From Pseudomonas violetae (GTDB taxonomy: Bacteria; Pseudomonadota; Gammaproteobacteria; Pseudomonadales; Pseudomonadaceae), in NCBI RefSeq assembly GCF_023072615.1, contig NZ_JAKNRW010000007.1:124001-188000 (forward strand): a stretch of 64,000 nucleotides of DNA, given 5' to 3'. This document shows positions 39,602-51,968 of the stretch, piece after piece. The stretch's first letter is position 1. Each line of letters opens with the position of its first letter. Below the pieces are notes generated by a model. That model searched no databases, had not been told where the DNA came from, and saw only the letters and a program-made list of their open reading frames with translations. The position numbers and the translations under genes were made by a program.

Positions 39602-40920
39602 TGCGCTGCCTGGTCTGCACCAGGAAGTTTGATCTCGACATACGCTTCGTCACGGATCTGACGCAGCCAGGTTTGCAGCTCTTCGTCGTATTTGCGGTTA
39701 CGCAGCACGGTCATCGCTTGCTGTTCGCGGGCCTGGTTGGTGCTGTCGGTGGCGCGGCGACCCAGGACTTCCAGGACGTGCCAGCCATATTGAGTCTGGA
39801 ACGGCTTGGACAGCTTGCCTTGCGGGGTATTAGCCATCACTTCGCGGAACTCTGGCACCAGTGCATTCGGGTCGATCCAGTTCAGGTCGCCGCCGTTGAG
39901 GGCAGAACCCGGATCTTCCGAATAGTTTTTCGCCAGCTCGGCGAAGTCTTCGCCGGACTCGATGCGAGTGTAGAGGGACTCGACCAGTGCCTTGGTTTTC
40001 GCTTCGTCACGGATCGGACTTGGCTTGACCAGAATGTGGCGTACATGTACTTCGTCACGCACCTGGGCTTCACCGCCACGCTTGTCGAGGATCTTCAGAA
40101 TGATGAAGCCCCCCGGGGTGCGCATTGGCTGGGTGACGTCGCCCACAGCCATGGTGCTCAGCATGCGGTCGAACGGTGGTGGCAATTGAGCAGCTTTACG
40201 CCAGCCCATGTCGCCGCCTTCCAGTGCGGTCTCGCTGGCGGATTTGGCGATGGCCAATTGACCGAAGTCAGCGCCTTGCTTGAGCTGCTGGTAAACCGCA
40301 TCCGCTTGTTTGGCAGCATTCTGAATCGCTTCAGAGTTGGCGCTTTCCGGCGTAGGAATCAGGATGTTGGCCAGGCGGAATTCTTCGGACAGCTGCATCT
40401 TGCCCAGGTCGGAAGCGAGGAAGTTTTTCACTTCCTGCTCGGACACCTGGATGCGCTCCGCCACACGACGCTGACGTACACGGCTGATGATCATTTCGCG
40501 ACGGATCTGGTCACGTGCGTCGTCGAAGGACAGGCCGTCACGTGTCAGGGCGGCGCGGAATTGATCCACCGACATGTTGTTGCGTTGGGCGATGGTGCCG
40601 ACAGCCTGGTTCAGCTCTTCATCGGTAATGCGGATGCCGGAGCGTTCGCCGATCTGCAGCTGCAGGTTTTCGACGATCAGACGCTCAAGTACCTGCTGGT
40701 CCAGCACACCAGGCGGCGGCGCGGCAGCACCGCGCTTGGCGATGGTCTGCTGCACTTCATGAACCCGTTGATCCAGCTGGCTCTGCATGACCACGTCGTT
40801 ATCGACGATGGCCACCACTCTATCGATGGACTGCACCGCGGCGTTGGCCGCGGTACCCAGGAACAGCGCGCCCAGCACGAGCGGGCGCAGACAATCAGAA
40901 AGCTTGGTCTTCACGTTCAC
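39598..40920 (-). CDS. surA: periplasmic chaperone/peptidyl-prolyl isomerase SurA
   Basis: SurA escorts outer-membrane proteins, including LptD, to the BAM complex. The 440-residue protein has a signal peptide ([15 protein letters not shown]), an N-terminal chaperone domain, and two parvulin domains: about 180-280 with [14 protein letters not shown], and about 290-390 with [17 protein letters not shown] use the GTG at 40920 because AAGG lies five bases upstream; a second GTG two codons later is also possible. It overlaps the end of lptD by 26 bases. Confidence 0.96.
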   Translation of the reverse strand: MNVKTKLSDCLRPLVLGALFLGTAANAAVQSIDRVVAIVDNDVVMQSQLDQRVHEVQQTIAKRGAAAPPPGVLDQQVLERLIVENLQLQIGERSGIRITDEELNQAVGTIAQRNNMSVDQFRAALTRDGLSFDDARDQIRREMIISRVRQRRVAERIQVSEQEVKNFLASDLGKMQLSEEFRLANILIPTPESANSEAIQNAAKQADAVYQQLKQGADFGQLAIAKSASETALEGGDMGWRKAAQLPPPFDRMLSTMAVGDVTQPMRTPGGFIILKILDKRGGEAQVRDEVHVRHILVKPSPIRDEAKTKALVESLYTRIESGEDFAELAKNYSEDPGSALNGGDLNWIDPNALVPEFREVMANTPQGKLSKPFQTQYGWHVLEVLGRRATDSTNQAREQQAMTVLRNRKYDEELQTWLRQIRDEAYVEIKLPGADQAAQ

Positions 40921-43693
40921 GATAACCTTGGATGCCTTTGTCGAGGAAGCTCTCTACTTTGGCGCCGGTGAGGCCGCCGAGTCCCTTCAGAACAATTTGG
41001 AGGAAGACGCCATGGTCGCCTTTTTCATTTTGCGGAGCGTCTTGACTGGTTTCGTCGTAGTCAACCCAGTAGCGATTGATCACGCGCAGTTTCCAGCAGC
41101 AGTTGTCGTACTCGAAGCCACCGAAGGCTTCCAGTGTACGGTTGCGGTTGTAGTCATACTGCCAGCGGCTGATAGCGTTCCATTGCGGCACGATCGGCCA
41201 GATAACCGAGAAGTCGTGCTGCTGGATCTTGTAGTAGTCCTTCACGTAGCCCGGTTGGCCTGGAGTGCCGTAGTCACCGCCGCCGACAGCCCACTTGCCC
41301 GTGTTCTGGTCGTAACGAACCTGGTCATTGCGATAGCGATAACCGGCGTTGATGACCTTGTTCGGGTTGTCTTCAGGCTGGTAGTGGAACATCGCGCTAC
41401 CCGAGCGGGGGCTGCGGCTGTCCGGATCCCAGTTGTAATCGGCAGTGGTGCGCCAATCACGGTTCCAGCGGTACTCGTATTCCAGCGCGTAGGGCGAAAC
41501 ATTGGATTTCGCGTCATCACGGGTCTTGGCATTAATGCCCGGCAACTGAACTTCACGGTCCTTGAAGTAAAGCGCCTGGCCAACGCTGATACGTTGACGC
41601 TCAAAGCCGTTTTCTTCGATCCAGCGGCTGGTGATACCCAGGGACAGCTTGTTCTCGTCGCCCACGCGGTCGGTGCCGGAGAAGCGGTTGTCACGGAACA
41701 GCGACGAGTAGTTGAAGGTGTACTCGCTGGTGTCGAAGACGGGAATGTCTTCCTGGTCCGTCTCAGGTACATAGAGATAGAACAGGCGCGGCTCGAGTGT
41801 CTGGTTGTAGTTTTTGCCGAACCATGTGGTTTTGCGGTCGAAATACAGGCCGCTGTCAATACTTGCAATCGGCACTCCACGGTTTTGATTGGTATCAAAC
41901 GTGCCGTTGAGTTTGTCCTGTTCCGCATTCTGGGCGGCAATTTGAGATTTGCCGATACTGTCCAGGTCCAGTTGATACTGGGTGTACTGATACTTGAGTG
42001 TCGGTTTCAGGAAGCCGTAGGACCAGTCCAGCGGCAGGCTGACTGCAGGCGCCAGGTTAAGCCGGTCACCATTGGCGCGGGCCAGGCCAACTACATTGGT
42101 GTCCAGGCGCGGAGTCACGATGCCGTCTTCGTCCGAGAAGCCACCGTTTTTCAAGTCGCGGTCGAAACGCACCAGCTCGGTGTTGTATGAGAAGTCTAGG
42201 CCGCCTGGATGGTACGGAAGAGCACCATCGAAGGTGATCTGAGGCAGACGGTCATACGGCGTGATGTTTGAAACAGTCGCCAACTGATAAGCCTGAGCGT
42301 TCACACGTGCGGTGTAGCTGTCGCCACGGTAGCTGACAGCCCCCTGTTGATTCACATAATCAGAGCTTTTCACGCCAATCTGGTCGGTCTGCAGATCCTG
42401 AAAGTAATAAGGATCGCTGATCTTGGTGTAATCAACCTGCGTGAGAACCCGCGAGTCGAGGCCACCCTTGTGCTGCCAGTTGTACATGTAGCGGGTTTTT
42501 TCGTAGTCGGTCTGTTTGCTGCGCTCGGTGTCGTCGTCGTTCAGGTACGCGGCGCCGAACTGGCCTTCGCTGGACGGCGTCAGGTAGCGGAATTCGCCTT
42601 CCATCAACAGGCCGCGCTTGCTCATGTAGCGTGGGTACAACGTGGCGTCGTAGTTCGGTGCCAGGTTGAAGTAGTACGGAGTCACCAGCATGAAGCCGGT
42701 ATCGCTGCCGGTGCCTATAGTTGGCGGCAGGAAGCCGGACTGGCGACGGTCATCGATCGGGAAGTAGATGTACGGCGTGTAAAGAACCGGAATGTCCTTC
42801 ACCCGCAGGGTCACGTTGGTCGCGGTACCGAAGCCGGTGGCTGGGTTCAGGGTGATGTTATTACCCTTGAGCTGCCAGGCATTGCTGTTCGGTTCGCACG
42901 TGGTGTACGTACCGTCCTTGAGACGGATGATCGCGTTTTCGGCACGCTTGGCGTACAGGGCGTTACCGCGGATACGGGATTTGTGCATCACGTATTCGGC
43001 GTTGTCGACCTTGGCTTCACCAGTGTCCAGTTGCACATCGGCGTGATCGCCAACGATCAGGGCACCATTGTCGCGAATGCGCACGTTGCCGTTCAGTTCG
43101 CCGCGGCTCTCGGCCTGGTACAGGTTGGCTTCGTCCGCTTCGACCTGCATGCTGCCTTGGCGCATGACGACGTCACCGGCCAGTGCTGCAACCTGTTCAT
43201 CCTGCTTGTAGCGAGAGGCCTTAGCGCCGATAAAGGTTGGGGCGTCACTTTTATTCGTCTTGTCATTCATGCCAGGACGAATCGGTTCGATATAGGAACC
43301 AGAGCAGTAAGGACCGGTTTCAGCCAATTGCGCTGCGGTGAGGTTCTCGCGCGGAACCCAGTCGAGGTGACTGTAGTCTGCACTGCGAGACTTCAGGCCG
43401 CGGCCCTTGGCCTCGGTCACCAGTGCCGGCCTGGCGCCGGTGTCGTCGCTCGTACCGTTGTCGGCAGGCGTCTCGCCGCTTGCACTCACCGCGCTGCCGT
43501 CATGGACGGGGCGAGGAGGTAAAGCAGCGGCTGGGGATTTTGGCGCACAGTCCCAGGCACCCGAAGCAGAGACTGAGCAGTCATACTGTTCCGCGGCGAC
43601 CACGAACGAAGTGGCTAGAGGTTGCAGGGCCAGCAGACTGCCGGTAACCAACAACGGAAATTTTTTACGAAACGCGGGGGATTTCAATGCCAT
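40895..43693 (-). CDS. lptD: LPS-assembly outer-membrane protein LptD
   Basis: LptD with LptE inserts lipopolysaccharide into the outer leaflet. The 932-residue protein begins at the ATG at 43693 with a basic, hydrophobic signal sequence. N-terminal cysteines are at about 39 and 49, and a vicinal CC pair ([10 protein letters not shown]) lies near the C-terminus, the layout needed for the family's disulfides. The periplasmic OstA-like jellyroll spans about 180-290 and the beta-barrel covers the rest. A Pro/Ala/Ser-rich low-complexity linker lies near residues 50-90. It is divergent from amgK. Confidence 0.96.
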   Translation of the reverse strand: MALKSPAFRKKFPLLVTGSLLALQPLATSFVVAAEQYDCSVSASGAWDCAPKSPAAALPPRPVHDGSAVSASGETPADNGTSDDTGARPALVTEAKGRGLKSRSADYSHLDWVPRENLTAAQLAETGPYCSGSYIEPIRPGMNDKTNKSDAPTFIGAKASRYKQDEQVAALAGDVVMRQGSMQVEADEANLYQAESRGELNGNVRIRDNGALIVGDHADVQLDTGEAKVDNAEYVMHKSRIRGNALYAKRAENAIIRLKDGTYTTCEPNSNAWQLKGNNITLNPATGFGTATNVTLRVKDIPVLYTPYIYFPIDDRRQSGFLPPTIGTGSDTGFMLVTPYYFNLAPNYDATLYPRYMSKRGLLMEGEFRYLTPSSEGQFGAAYLNDDDTERSKQTDYEKTRYMYNWQHKGGLDSRVLTQVDYTKISDPYYFQDLQTDQIGVKSSDYVNQQGAVSYRGDSYTARVNAQAYQLATVSNITPYDRLPQITFDGALPYHPGGLDFSYNTELVRFDRDLKNGGFSDEDGIVTPRLDTNVVGLARANGDRLNLAPAVSLPLDWSYGFLKPTLKYQYTQYQLDLDSIGKSQIAAQNAEQDKLNGTFDTNQNRGVPIASIDSGLYFDRKTTWFGKNYNQTLEPRLFYLYVPETDQEDIPVFDTSEYTFNYSSLFRDNRFSGTDRVGDENKLSLGITSRWIEENGFERQRISVGQALYFKDREVQLPGINAKTRDDAKSNVSPYALEYEYRWNRDWRTTADYNWDPDSRSPRSGSAMFHYQPEDNPNKVINAGYRYRNDQVRYDQNTGKWAVGGGDYGTPGQPGYVKDYYKIQQHDFSVIWPIVPQWNAISRWQYDYNRNRTLEAFGGFEYDNCCWKLRVINRYWVDYDETSQDAPQNEKGDHGVFLQIVLKGLGGLTGAKVESFLDKGIQGYREREDQAF

Positions 43694-43823
43694 CTTATTA
43701 GTCCGGGCTTCCTGCGTGCCATCTGCCCGCGGTGTGGGCCGCACGCCTCTCGATGGTCTGAAAAAGATGCTGGATAATAAAGCATGACCCGCTTGACGGC
43801 TAGCGCCGTCGGAGACCCTTGCA

Positions 43824-45511
<1,688 letters not shown>

Positions 45512-45512
45512 G

Positions 45513-46280
45513 ATGCTGTGGCCAGGGACTCTGATTGGAGCCGGGGCGGGCTTCGCCATCGCCAGCATTCCGGGGGCCATGCTCGGCGCATTATTAGGGC
45601 AGGCGCTGGATCGACGCCTACAGCTGCAGAGCTGGGGACATTTGCGGGAAAAGCTCGGCGGCCGGCCAGTCCTGCGCAATGATGAACTGCTGTTCATCCT
45701 GCTGGGGCGGTTGGCCAAATGCGATGGGCATGTGGTGGCAGGTCACATCCAGCAGGCACGAGAGGAAATGCGTGCGCTGGAAATGACCGAGTCGGCGCAA
45801 CGCCGGGCGATTGCCGCGTTCAACCGCGGCAAATCGGGACATGACCGGCTGGGCAGATATCTGCGGCGCTTGAGCGCGCAACCGTTCGCTGCCGAAGGCG
45901 TGTTGCGCGCGTGCTGGCGCATGATCTGGGCGGATGGGCGTGCCGGTCGCAGTGAGCTTGAACTGATTGCCCAGTGGGGGCGTTGGCTGGGCTGGACGCC
46001 ACAACAAACGCAGGCACTGGCCAGCGAATACGAGCCACAGAAACGTCCGGTTATCAGCAGTGCGCTGAGTTACCAGGACGCAATGCGACTATTGGGGGTG
46101 TCCGCCACCAGTGAGCCGGCGCAGATCAAGCATGCCTACCGTCGCCTGCTGAGTCGGCATCATCCGGACAAAATCGCCGGCAGTGGTGCAACCACAGCGC
46201 AGGTTCGCGAGGCAACGGACAAGACCCGCGAGTTGCACAACGCCTACACGGTGATTCGTCAGCGCCGGGATTTTCGTTAG
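45513..46280 (+). CDS. TerB/DjlA-like protein with C-terminal J domain
   Basis: This 255-residue protein starts one base after the murU stop. It has an N-terminal glycine/alanine-rich hydrophobic segment (GAGAGFAIASIPGAMLGALLG) like DjlA, a central TerB-like helical domain (about 50-165), and a C-terminal J domain. The J domain carries YQDAMRLLGVSATSEPAQIK and the HPD signature RHHPDKIAG. It is probably a membrane-anchored DnaK co-chaperone; whether it should be called DjlA is uncertain because the anchor is atypical. Confidence 0.88.
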   Translation: MLWPGTLIGAGAGFAIASIPGAMLGALLGQALDRRLQLQSWGHLREKLGGRPVLRNDELLFILLGRLAKCDGHVVAGHIQQAREEMRALEMTESAQRRAIAAFNRGKSGHDRLGRYLRRLSAQPFAAEGVLRACWRMIWADGRAGRSELELIAQWGRWLGWTPQQTQALASEYEPQKRPVISSALSYQDAMRLLGVSATSEPAQIKHAYRRLLSRHHPDKIAGSGATTAQVREATDKTRELHNAYTVIRQRRDFR

Positions 46281-46298
46281 CAACCCAATTGCGGGTAA

Positions 46299-47288
46299 TC
46301 AATCCGCCGGGTGCGGGCTCAACCAGCCCCGCACCCGGCGCACCAGTTGCTCCTGTTGATCCTTGGTGTTGCCCGGCAAGCCTTTCAACGAAACCTGGCT
46401 GAACGCTGCCGTCTTCAGCCGCTTGCTCGCCTGCAACCGCTTCAGCGCAGCATCGCGATCCAGCCGCTTGTCCATGTAGAAAATGTCTGCGGTAGGCAGT
46501 TTGAGTGTCGAGGTCAGCTCGACCAGTTCGGGTTTGATGGCTGCCGGCGTCTTGACCGCCACCATTACCAGTTTCTCGACCTGTGGCGGCTGCTTCTCGC
46601 TCAGGTATCGGGCTGCCCAGTAACCGCCGGTGCCATGTCCTAGCACGACGATGCTGCGAGCGCTTTGTCCTTCGGCGTAGACAATTGCCGCGTCGATCCG
46701 GGCAAATATTCGTTCGGCATCGACTCTTCGCTGTTCGTCGACGCTTTCGACCACCGCCTTGTCTGCCACATCCGCTTCGCCCCCGGCGGCCTGTTCAATT
46801 GGAGTGGAAGTGGTCGAATCCTTGGTCCCTGTATCAGGTGCCTTGATGGCCGGTGGCACTTCGAGGACGCGGGGGGCAATGGCATCGCTTTGCAGGTCTG
46901 GCAAGGTGATACTCAGACTGCTCCAGCCGGCATCCGGCAATTTGCGACGCAATGGGCCGATCGCTTGCGGTGAGTCAGCTGTCTCGCCGACGTCAGGGAC
47001 GATAATCACTGCGCCTTTGGGCTCGGCAGTATTCGCCGGCTTCCACAGCGCCAGGAAAGTTTCGCTACCGGCTTGCAGCTGTTGCTGTTCCTGAGCGGGG
47101 AGGGTGCGCTCAAGTGCGGCAGCGTTTTCCTGGCTACGCTCAAGCAGCGGCTGGCGTTCCGTTGGCTCAGTTGCTGCGGGGGAATCGGCAAGAGCAGGGG
47201 CCGGGTCAGCCGCCTTGACGGAAAGCGCGCAAGGCAGGATCAGCGACAGGCACAATGCTGGCAGTGCCAGGCGGTGGACAGGGGGCAT
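46299..47288 (-). CDS. DUF3530 family alpha/beta-hydrolase-like protein
   Basis: This 329-residue protein has an N-terminal signal peptide (LALPALCLSLILPCALSVKA), so it is probably periplasmic or envelope-bound. An Ala/Pro-rich region and then a hydrolase-like domain follow. VIIVPDVGET (about 98) and SIVVLGHGTGGYWAARYL (about 217), which has the GHGTGG nucleophile-elbow position but with Thr in place of Ser, are the main landmarks. The missing nucleophilic serine suggests a non-hydrolytic or altered role. It is convergent with the J-domain gene. Confidence 0.8.
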   Translation of the reverse strand: MPPVHRLALPALCLSLILPCALSVKAADPAPALADSPAATEPTERQPLLERSQENAAALERTLPAQEQQQLQAGSETFLALWKPANTAEPKGAVIIVPDVGETADSPQAIGPLRRKLPDAGWSSLSITLPDLQSDAIAPRVLEVPPAIKAPDTGTKDSTTSTPIEQAAGGEADVADKAVVESVDEQRRVDAERIFARIDAAIVYAEGQSARSIVVLGHGTGGYWAARYLSEKQPPQVEKLVMVAVKTPAAIKPELVELTSTLKLPTADIFYMDKRLDRDAALKRLQASKRLKTAAFSQVSLKGLPGNTKDQQEQLVRRVRGWLSPHPAD

Positions 47289-47361
47289 CGGATTTTCCAG
47301 GCCAGAAGTGATTCCGGCAGCCTAATGGGTTAGTCAGTATTTGTCAGTGTGTGGGGCTTTA

Positions 47362-49757
47362 ATGATGTTTGTGCGTTGCCTGTTAATGATCGGCTGTCTG
47401 TGGTTTTCCCTGGCGGGTTGGGCTGCGTCCGCGCCCCCTGAGCACCTTGCGCAACTGTCGTCGGCGCAGCGCCAGTGGCTGGCCAGCCATGGCGAATTGC
47501 GCGTCGGACTGGTGCTGCAAGTACCCTATGCCCAATACGATCGGCGCTTGCAGCGGCTGTCCGGGGTCAATGTCGAACTGATGAAGTGGGTAGCCAAGTC
47601 GCTCAAGGTCGAATTGAGCTGGCGTAATTTCCCCGACCTTGCGCAACTGGAGACTGCCGCACGAGAAGGCGAAATCGATATTGCTCCTGGGCTGGCGCAA
47701 ACCCCGAGCGGTTTGCGTCTGTGGCAGTTTTCCGACCCCTATATGCGGGTGCCGCAACTGGTGGTCAGTGATCAGAAGAGCGCTGGCGTGGTTGAGTTGG
47801 AAGAACTCGATAGCCAGACCCGGGTGGCGGTGCGCATGCCCGGTGCCACCGCTGACTACCTGCGCGGTAACTACCCGCATCTGAATCTGCAAGGCGTACC
47901 AAACGAGCGCCAGGCATTGCAACTGCTGTTGAGCCAGCAGGCCAGTTACGCGGTGGTCGATGAGGCGCAGCTCGGGCGATTGTCCGCCGAGCCGGAGTTT
48001 GCCGGGTTGGTGGTGGTCGGTGACATTGGCTTGCCGCAATTGCTGCGGGTTGCGACTCGGCGCGACTGGCCTGAATTGGCGGACATCGTCGAGGCGGCGT
48101 TGCGGGCGATACCGGCCAAGCACCTCGAACAATTGCACAACCAGTGGTTGCAGCCCAAGTACCCTCGGCTGTCCGAGTCGCCAGGGTTCTGGCAAAACCT
48201 GTGCCTGTTGTTTGCGGTGTTGATGCTCAGCAGCATGGCCATCGTCTTCTGGCAACGTCGCCAGCAGCACAGCCTGGAGCAGCGTCTGGCCGCCGCCCGC
48301 GAGGACATTGCCTTGCGTGCCGCCAGCGAAGAAGCCTTGCGGCTCACGCAGTTTTCCATCGATCAAAGTACGGTCGGCATCCTGTGGGTGAATTGGGACA
48401 GCCATGTGCGCTATGCCAACCGCGCCGCCGAAACCATGCTGGGTTATGCCGCAGGCGGGATTATTGACCGGCCACTGATCGATTTCGAACCCGGCCTGCA
48501 CATGGATCGCTGGCTGAACTTGTGGAAGCGCGCCCGTGCCAGCGAGGAGGGGCCGCAAAGTTTCGAAACCAACTGCGTTCGGGCGGACGGCAGTATTTTG
48601 CCAACGGACGTGTCGTTGAGCTTCCTGCGATTTCGTGACGGCGAGTACCTGGTGGTCTACCTCAACGATGTCACCGAGCGCCGTCGCGCCCTGGCCGCAC
48701 TGCAGGAAAGCGAAGCGCGGCTGCAGGGGATTGCCGCCAACGTCCCGGGGTTGGTCTTTCGCCTGGAGCGGGCGCCAGTGACGGGGCAGATCGACTTTGC
48801 CTATATCAGTGAAGGCAGCGAAACCCTGGTGGGTTACTCCCCGGCGACCCTCGCTCATCGCGACAAAGGACTACGCAGCCTGGTGCATCCGGCTGACAAG
48901 CCCAGCTATCACCAGACTCAGGACCTGGCGTTGGACACCGATAGCGACTGGTCATGGCAAGGGCGAATTCTCACCCGCCAGGGCGAACAACGCTGGGCCG
49001 AGATCAAGGCCATTACCCGTCGGCTCGATGACGGCGCCTACGTTTGGGACGGCATCGTCTGGGATATCAGCGAGAGCAAGCGCATCGAACTGGAGCTGGC
49101 GAGTTCGCGCGAGCAATTGCGGGAGTTGTCTGCGCACCTCGAAAGCGTAAGGGAAGAGGAGAAAGCGCGAATTGCCCGGGAGGTTCACGATGAGCTGGGT
49201 CAGAGCTCACCGTGCTGAAGCTGGAGACCTCTATGTGCGAATTGGCCTACGCGCAGCTTGACCCTGGCCTGCAGGAACGTTTGAACAGCATGAAGCGCCT
49301 GATTGCTCAGTTGTTCCAGCTGGTTCGAGACGTGGCGACAGCGTTGCGCCCGCCAATACTCGACGCCGGGATCGCTTCGGCGATTGAATGGCAGGCCCGC
49401 CGCTTTGAAGCGCGCACCCACATTCCCTGTCTGGTGCAGGTGCCGGACAACCTGCCAGCGCTCAGCGATGCCATGGCCATTGGACTGTTCCGTATCCTTC
49501 AGGAGGCGTTGACCAATGTCATGCGCCATGCCCAGGCGCATACTGTCGAACTGACGCTGGTGCATGAAGGCAGCGAGTTGCTCCTGACAGTCAGCGATGA
49601 TGGCGTAGGATTTGTCGCTACCACCGGTCGCCCTACTTCTTTTGGCGTGGTGGGCATGCGCGAACGGGTGTTGATCATGGGCGGGCAGTTGTCGCTTGAG
49701 AGTGAGCCGGGGGAGGGCACGACGCTGATGGTGCGAGTGCCGTTGGATGGGGGCTGA
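47362..49757 (+). pseudogene. agtS: AgtS-like hybrid sensor histidine kinase, split by a frameshift
   Basis: The gene encodes a signal peptide, a periplasmic SBP_bac_3 sensor domain (about 40-280), a transmembrane helix (LCLLFAVLMLSSMAIVFW), two PAS domains, a HisKA_3 dimerisation helix with REVHDELGQ, and an HATPase domain. The frame breaks right after DELGQ: the first part stops at 49218 (TGA), and the rest continues in another frame from about 49206 (LTVLKLETSMCELAY to the stop at 49757). One base is missing from the codon at 49204-49205. The encoded first product keeps the phospho-accepting His but lacks the ATP-binding domain. In PAO1 the homologue (PA0600) is adjacent to agtR. A sequencing error is possible. 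Confidence 0.85.
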
Positions 49758-49779
49758 AGGTTTGTGTTGTCAGTCCTGA

Positions 49780-49876
49780 GGCCATCGCGAGCAGGTTCGC
49801 TCCCACAGGGTTTTGGGGCGGTGCTCAGATTGCTGGCGCACCCGAATTCCTGTGGGAGTGAGCCTGCTCGAGATAG
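49780..49876. repeat. REPIN between agtS and agtR
   Basis: GGCCATCGCGAGCAGGTTCG with CTCCCACAGG (49780-49809) and the inverted CCTGTGGGAGTGAGCCTGCTC with GAGATAG (49849-49875) flank a 39-base spacer. The transcript would form a stem between sensor and regulator genes. Confidence 0.78.
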
Positions 49877-49911
49877 ATTGTGAATCTGAAATAAGAAGAA
49901 TGGAGCACAAC

Positions 49912-50541
49912 GTGATTCGAGTACTGGTAGCCGAAGACCACACCATTGTCCGCGAAGGCATCAAGCAGTTGATCGGCCTGGCCAAGGACTTGCTGGTGGT
50001 AGGGGAAGCGAGCAATGGCGAACAGTTGCTCGAGGCCCTGCGTCATATTCCCTGTGAAGTGGTGTTGCTTGATATTTCCATGCCCGGGGTCAATGGCCTG
50101 GAGGCTATTCCGCGGATTCGCGCGCTGAACAATCCACCAGCAATCCTGGTGCTATCGATGCATGACGAGGCGCAAATGGCTGCCCGCGCTTTAAAAGTAG
50201 GAGCGGCAGGTTACGCGACCAAGGACAGCGACCCGGCGCTGTTGCTGACGGCCATCCGCAAGGTTGCGGCGGGTGGGCGCTACATTGATCCTGACCTGGC
50301 TGATCGAATGGTCTTCGAGGTGGGGTTGACGGACTCGCGGCCGCTGCATTCGCTGCTGTCAGAGCGTGAGTTCTCGGTGTTCGAGCGCCTGGCCCAAGGC
50401 GCGAACGTCAACGACATCGCCCAGCAACTGGCGCTGAGTAGCAAGACCATCAGCACCCATAAGGCGCGGCTGATGCAGAAGCTCAACATCACCTCCCTGG
50501 CGGAGCTGGTGAAATACGCGATGGAACACAAACTGCTCTAA
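49912..50541 (+). CDS. agtR: AgtR-like response regulator (NarL/FixJ family)
   Basis: This 209-residue regulator has a receiver domain (VIRVLVAEDHTIVREGI, phospho-acceptor Asp in VVLLDISMPG about 54, Thr/Ser and Lys switch residues in ILVLSMHD and YATKDS) and a LuxR-type HTH at the C-terminus (LSEREFSVFERLAQG then NDIAQQLALSSKTISTHKARL). I choose the GTG at 49912, because GGAG seven bases upstream fits best and the conserved protein begins IRVLVAEDH; an ATG four codons earlier is possible. It appears intact although its sensor is frameshifted. Confidence 0.92.
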   Translation: MIRVLVAEDHTIVREGIKQLIGLAKDLLVVGEASNGEQLLEALRHIPCEVVLLDISMPGVNGLEAIPRIRALNNPPAILVLSMHDEAQMAARALKVGAAGYATKDSDPALLLTAIRKVAAGGRYIDPDLADRMVFEVGLTDSRPLHSLLSEREFSVFERLAQGANVNDIAQQLALSSKTISTHKARLMQKLNITSLAELVKYAMEHKLL

Positions 50542-50671
50542 GGTTCACTGCAGTCCAATGTGGGACCGTGGTGGCATGTCCATTTGCGACATCCTGAAAA
50601 GCCGCTTTTGCCCGTTCTTGCGGCCTGCAGCTTCAAGCTCGCCACAACGCCTATCCATCCCCGCCATCCTT

Positions 50672-50687
50672 GTAGGGCAATCCCTAC
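50672..50687. promoter_or_regulatory. GTAGGG-CAAT-CCCTAC palindrome, candidate AgtR operator
   Basis: A perfect six-base inverted repeat with a four-base spacer lies about 110 bases upstream of agtA and about 50 bases before a possible -35/-10 pair (TTGCGA near 50731, TAGGCT near 50752). The TAGGG/CCCTA half-site resembles sites used by LuxR/NarL-type regulators in Pseudomonas. Binding is an inference. Confidence 0.45.
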
Positions 50688-50797
50688 CCCCAACCTTCCA
50701 TCCGGCTGAGGCCATTCTCTCCTGCCCCCCGATTTGCGAGGCTTGCAGCGTCCACTAGGCTTAGTCCACAGCAGTCATCAACAACAAAGGTGTGGGT

Positions 50798-51922
50798 ATG
50801 AGCCAGGTCGATTCAAGCGCAGGGGCCAGCGATATTCTGGTTAGCTTTCGTGGAGTGCAAAAGAGCTACGATGGTGAGAACCTGATCGTCAAAGACCTCA
50901 ACCTGGACATTCGCAAAGGCGAATTCCTCACGCTGCTCGGGCCCTCCGGCTCCGGCAAGACCACGAGCCTGATGATGCTCGCCGGTTTCGAAACCCCGAC
51001 CGCTGGTGAAATCCTGCTAGCCGGGCGTTCCATCAACAACGTGCCACCGCACAAGCGTGACATTGGCATGGTGTTCCAGAACTACGCGTTGTTTCCGCAC
51101 ATGACCGTCGCCGAGAACCTTGCGTTCCCGCTGACCGTGCGCGGCTTGAATAAGAGTGATGTGAGCGAGAAGGTAAAAAAAGTCCTGAGCATGGTTCAGC
51201 TCGATGCCTTCGCCCAGCGCTATCCGGCACAACTGTCCGGTGGTCAGCAGCAGCGCGTGGCGTTGGCCCGGGCCCTGGTGTTCGAGCCGCAACTGGTGCT
51301 GATGGACGAACCGCTCGGCGCACTGGACAAACAACTGCGTGAACACATGCAGATGGAGATCAAGCATTTGCACCAGCGCCTGGGCGTGACCGTGGTCTAC
51401 GTGACCCACGACCAAGGTGAAGCGCTGACCATGTCTGATCGCGTGGCTGTCTTCCATCAGGGCGAAATCCAGCAGATCGCCCCGCCGCGCAGCCTCTACG
51501 AAGAACCGAAGAACACCTTCGTCGCCAACTTCATCGGCGAGAACAACCGCCTCAATGGCCGTCTGCACAGCCACACTGGCGACCGATGCGTGGTCGAGTT
51601 GGGCCGTGGCGAAAAGGTTGAGGCCCTGGCAGTCAACGTCGGCAAGACAGGCGAGCCGGTGACGCTGTCTATTCGCCCGGAGCGCATAAGCCTCAACGGT
51701 TCGAGCGAGTCCTGCGTCAACCGTTTCTCAGGGCGGGTGGAGGAATTTATCTATCTGGGCGACCACGTCCGGGTACGCCTGGAAGTCTGCGGCAAGACCG
51801 ATTTCTTTGTGAAACAGCCGATTGCCGAGCTCGATCCCGCGCTGGCCGTTGGTGACGTTGTACCGCTTGGCTGGCAAGTCGAACACGTTCGCGCGCTCGA
51901 CCCACTTCTAGAGGCGAATTGA
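50798..51922 (+). CDS. agtA: ABC transporter ATP-binding protein, polyamine/GABA-type (AgtA-like)
   Basis: This 374-residue ATPase of the PotA/spermidine-putrescine class has Walker A GPSGSGKTT (about 50), Q-loop VFQNYALFPH, signature LSGGQQQRVALARAL (about 145), Walker B LVLMDEPLGALD, H-loop VTHDQ, and a C-terminal TOBE domain (about 285-365). It energises the two permeases downstream. The ATG at 50798 follows AAAGG; a GTG two codons earlier is possible. The set agtSR-agtA-SBP-agtC-agtD is conserved, and Agt in P. aeruginosa is linked to 4-aminobutyrate and 5-aminovalerate transport, which fits the DavAB product. Confidence 0.93.
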   Translation: MSQVDSSAGASDILVSFRGVQKSYDGENLIVKDLNLDIRKGEFLTLLGPSGSGKTTSLMMLAGFETPTAGEILLAGRSINNVPPHKRDIGMVFQNYALFPHMTVAENLAFPLTVRGLNKSDVSEKVKKVLSMVQLDAFAQRYPAQLSGGQQQRVALARALVFEPQLVLMDEPLGALDKQLREHMQMEIKHLHQRLGVTVVYVTHDQGEALTMSDRVAVFHQGEIQQIAPPRSLYEEPKNTFVANFIGENNRLNGRLHSHTGDRCVVELGRGEKVEALAVNVGKTGEPVTLSIRPERISLNGSSESCVNRFSGRVEEFIYLGDHVRVRLEVCGKTDFFVKQPIAELDPALAVGDVVPLGWQVEHVRALDPLLEAN

Positions 51923-51968
51923 TCGCCCCCCCCTGCAATACCAACCCTGCACGTGGAGAACAATATAA

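Noticed and set aside
39511..40971. 486-codon plus-strand open frame
   Set aside because: Antisense to pdxA and surA, with no recognisable domain.
40787..42190. 467-codon plus-strand open frame
   Set aside because: Antisense to lptD and the start of surA, both certain. Its translation is a low-complexity hydrophobic string with no motif.
47383..48858. 491-codon minus-strand open frame
   Set aside because: Antisense to agtS, whose domains are clear. Rejected as a shadow frame.
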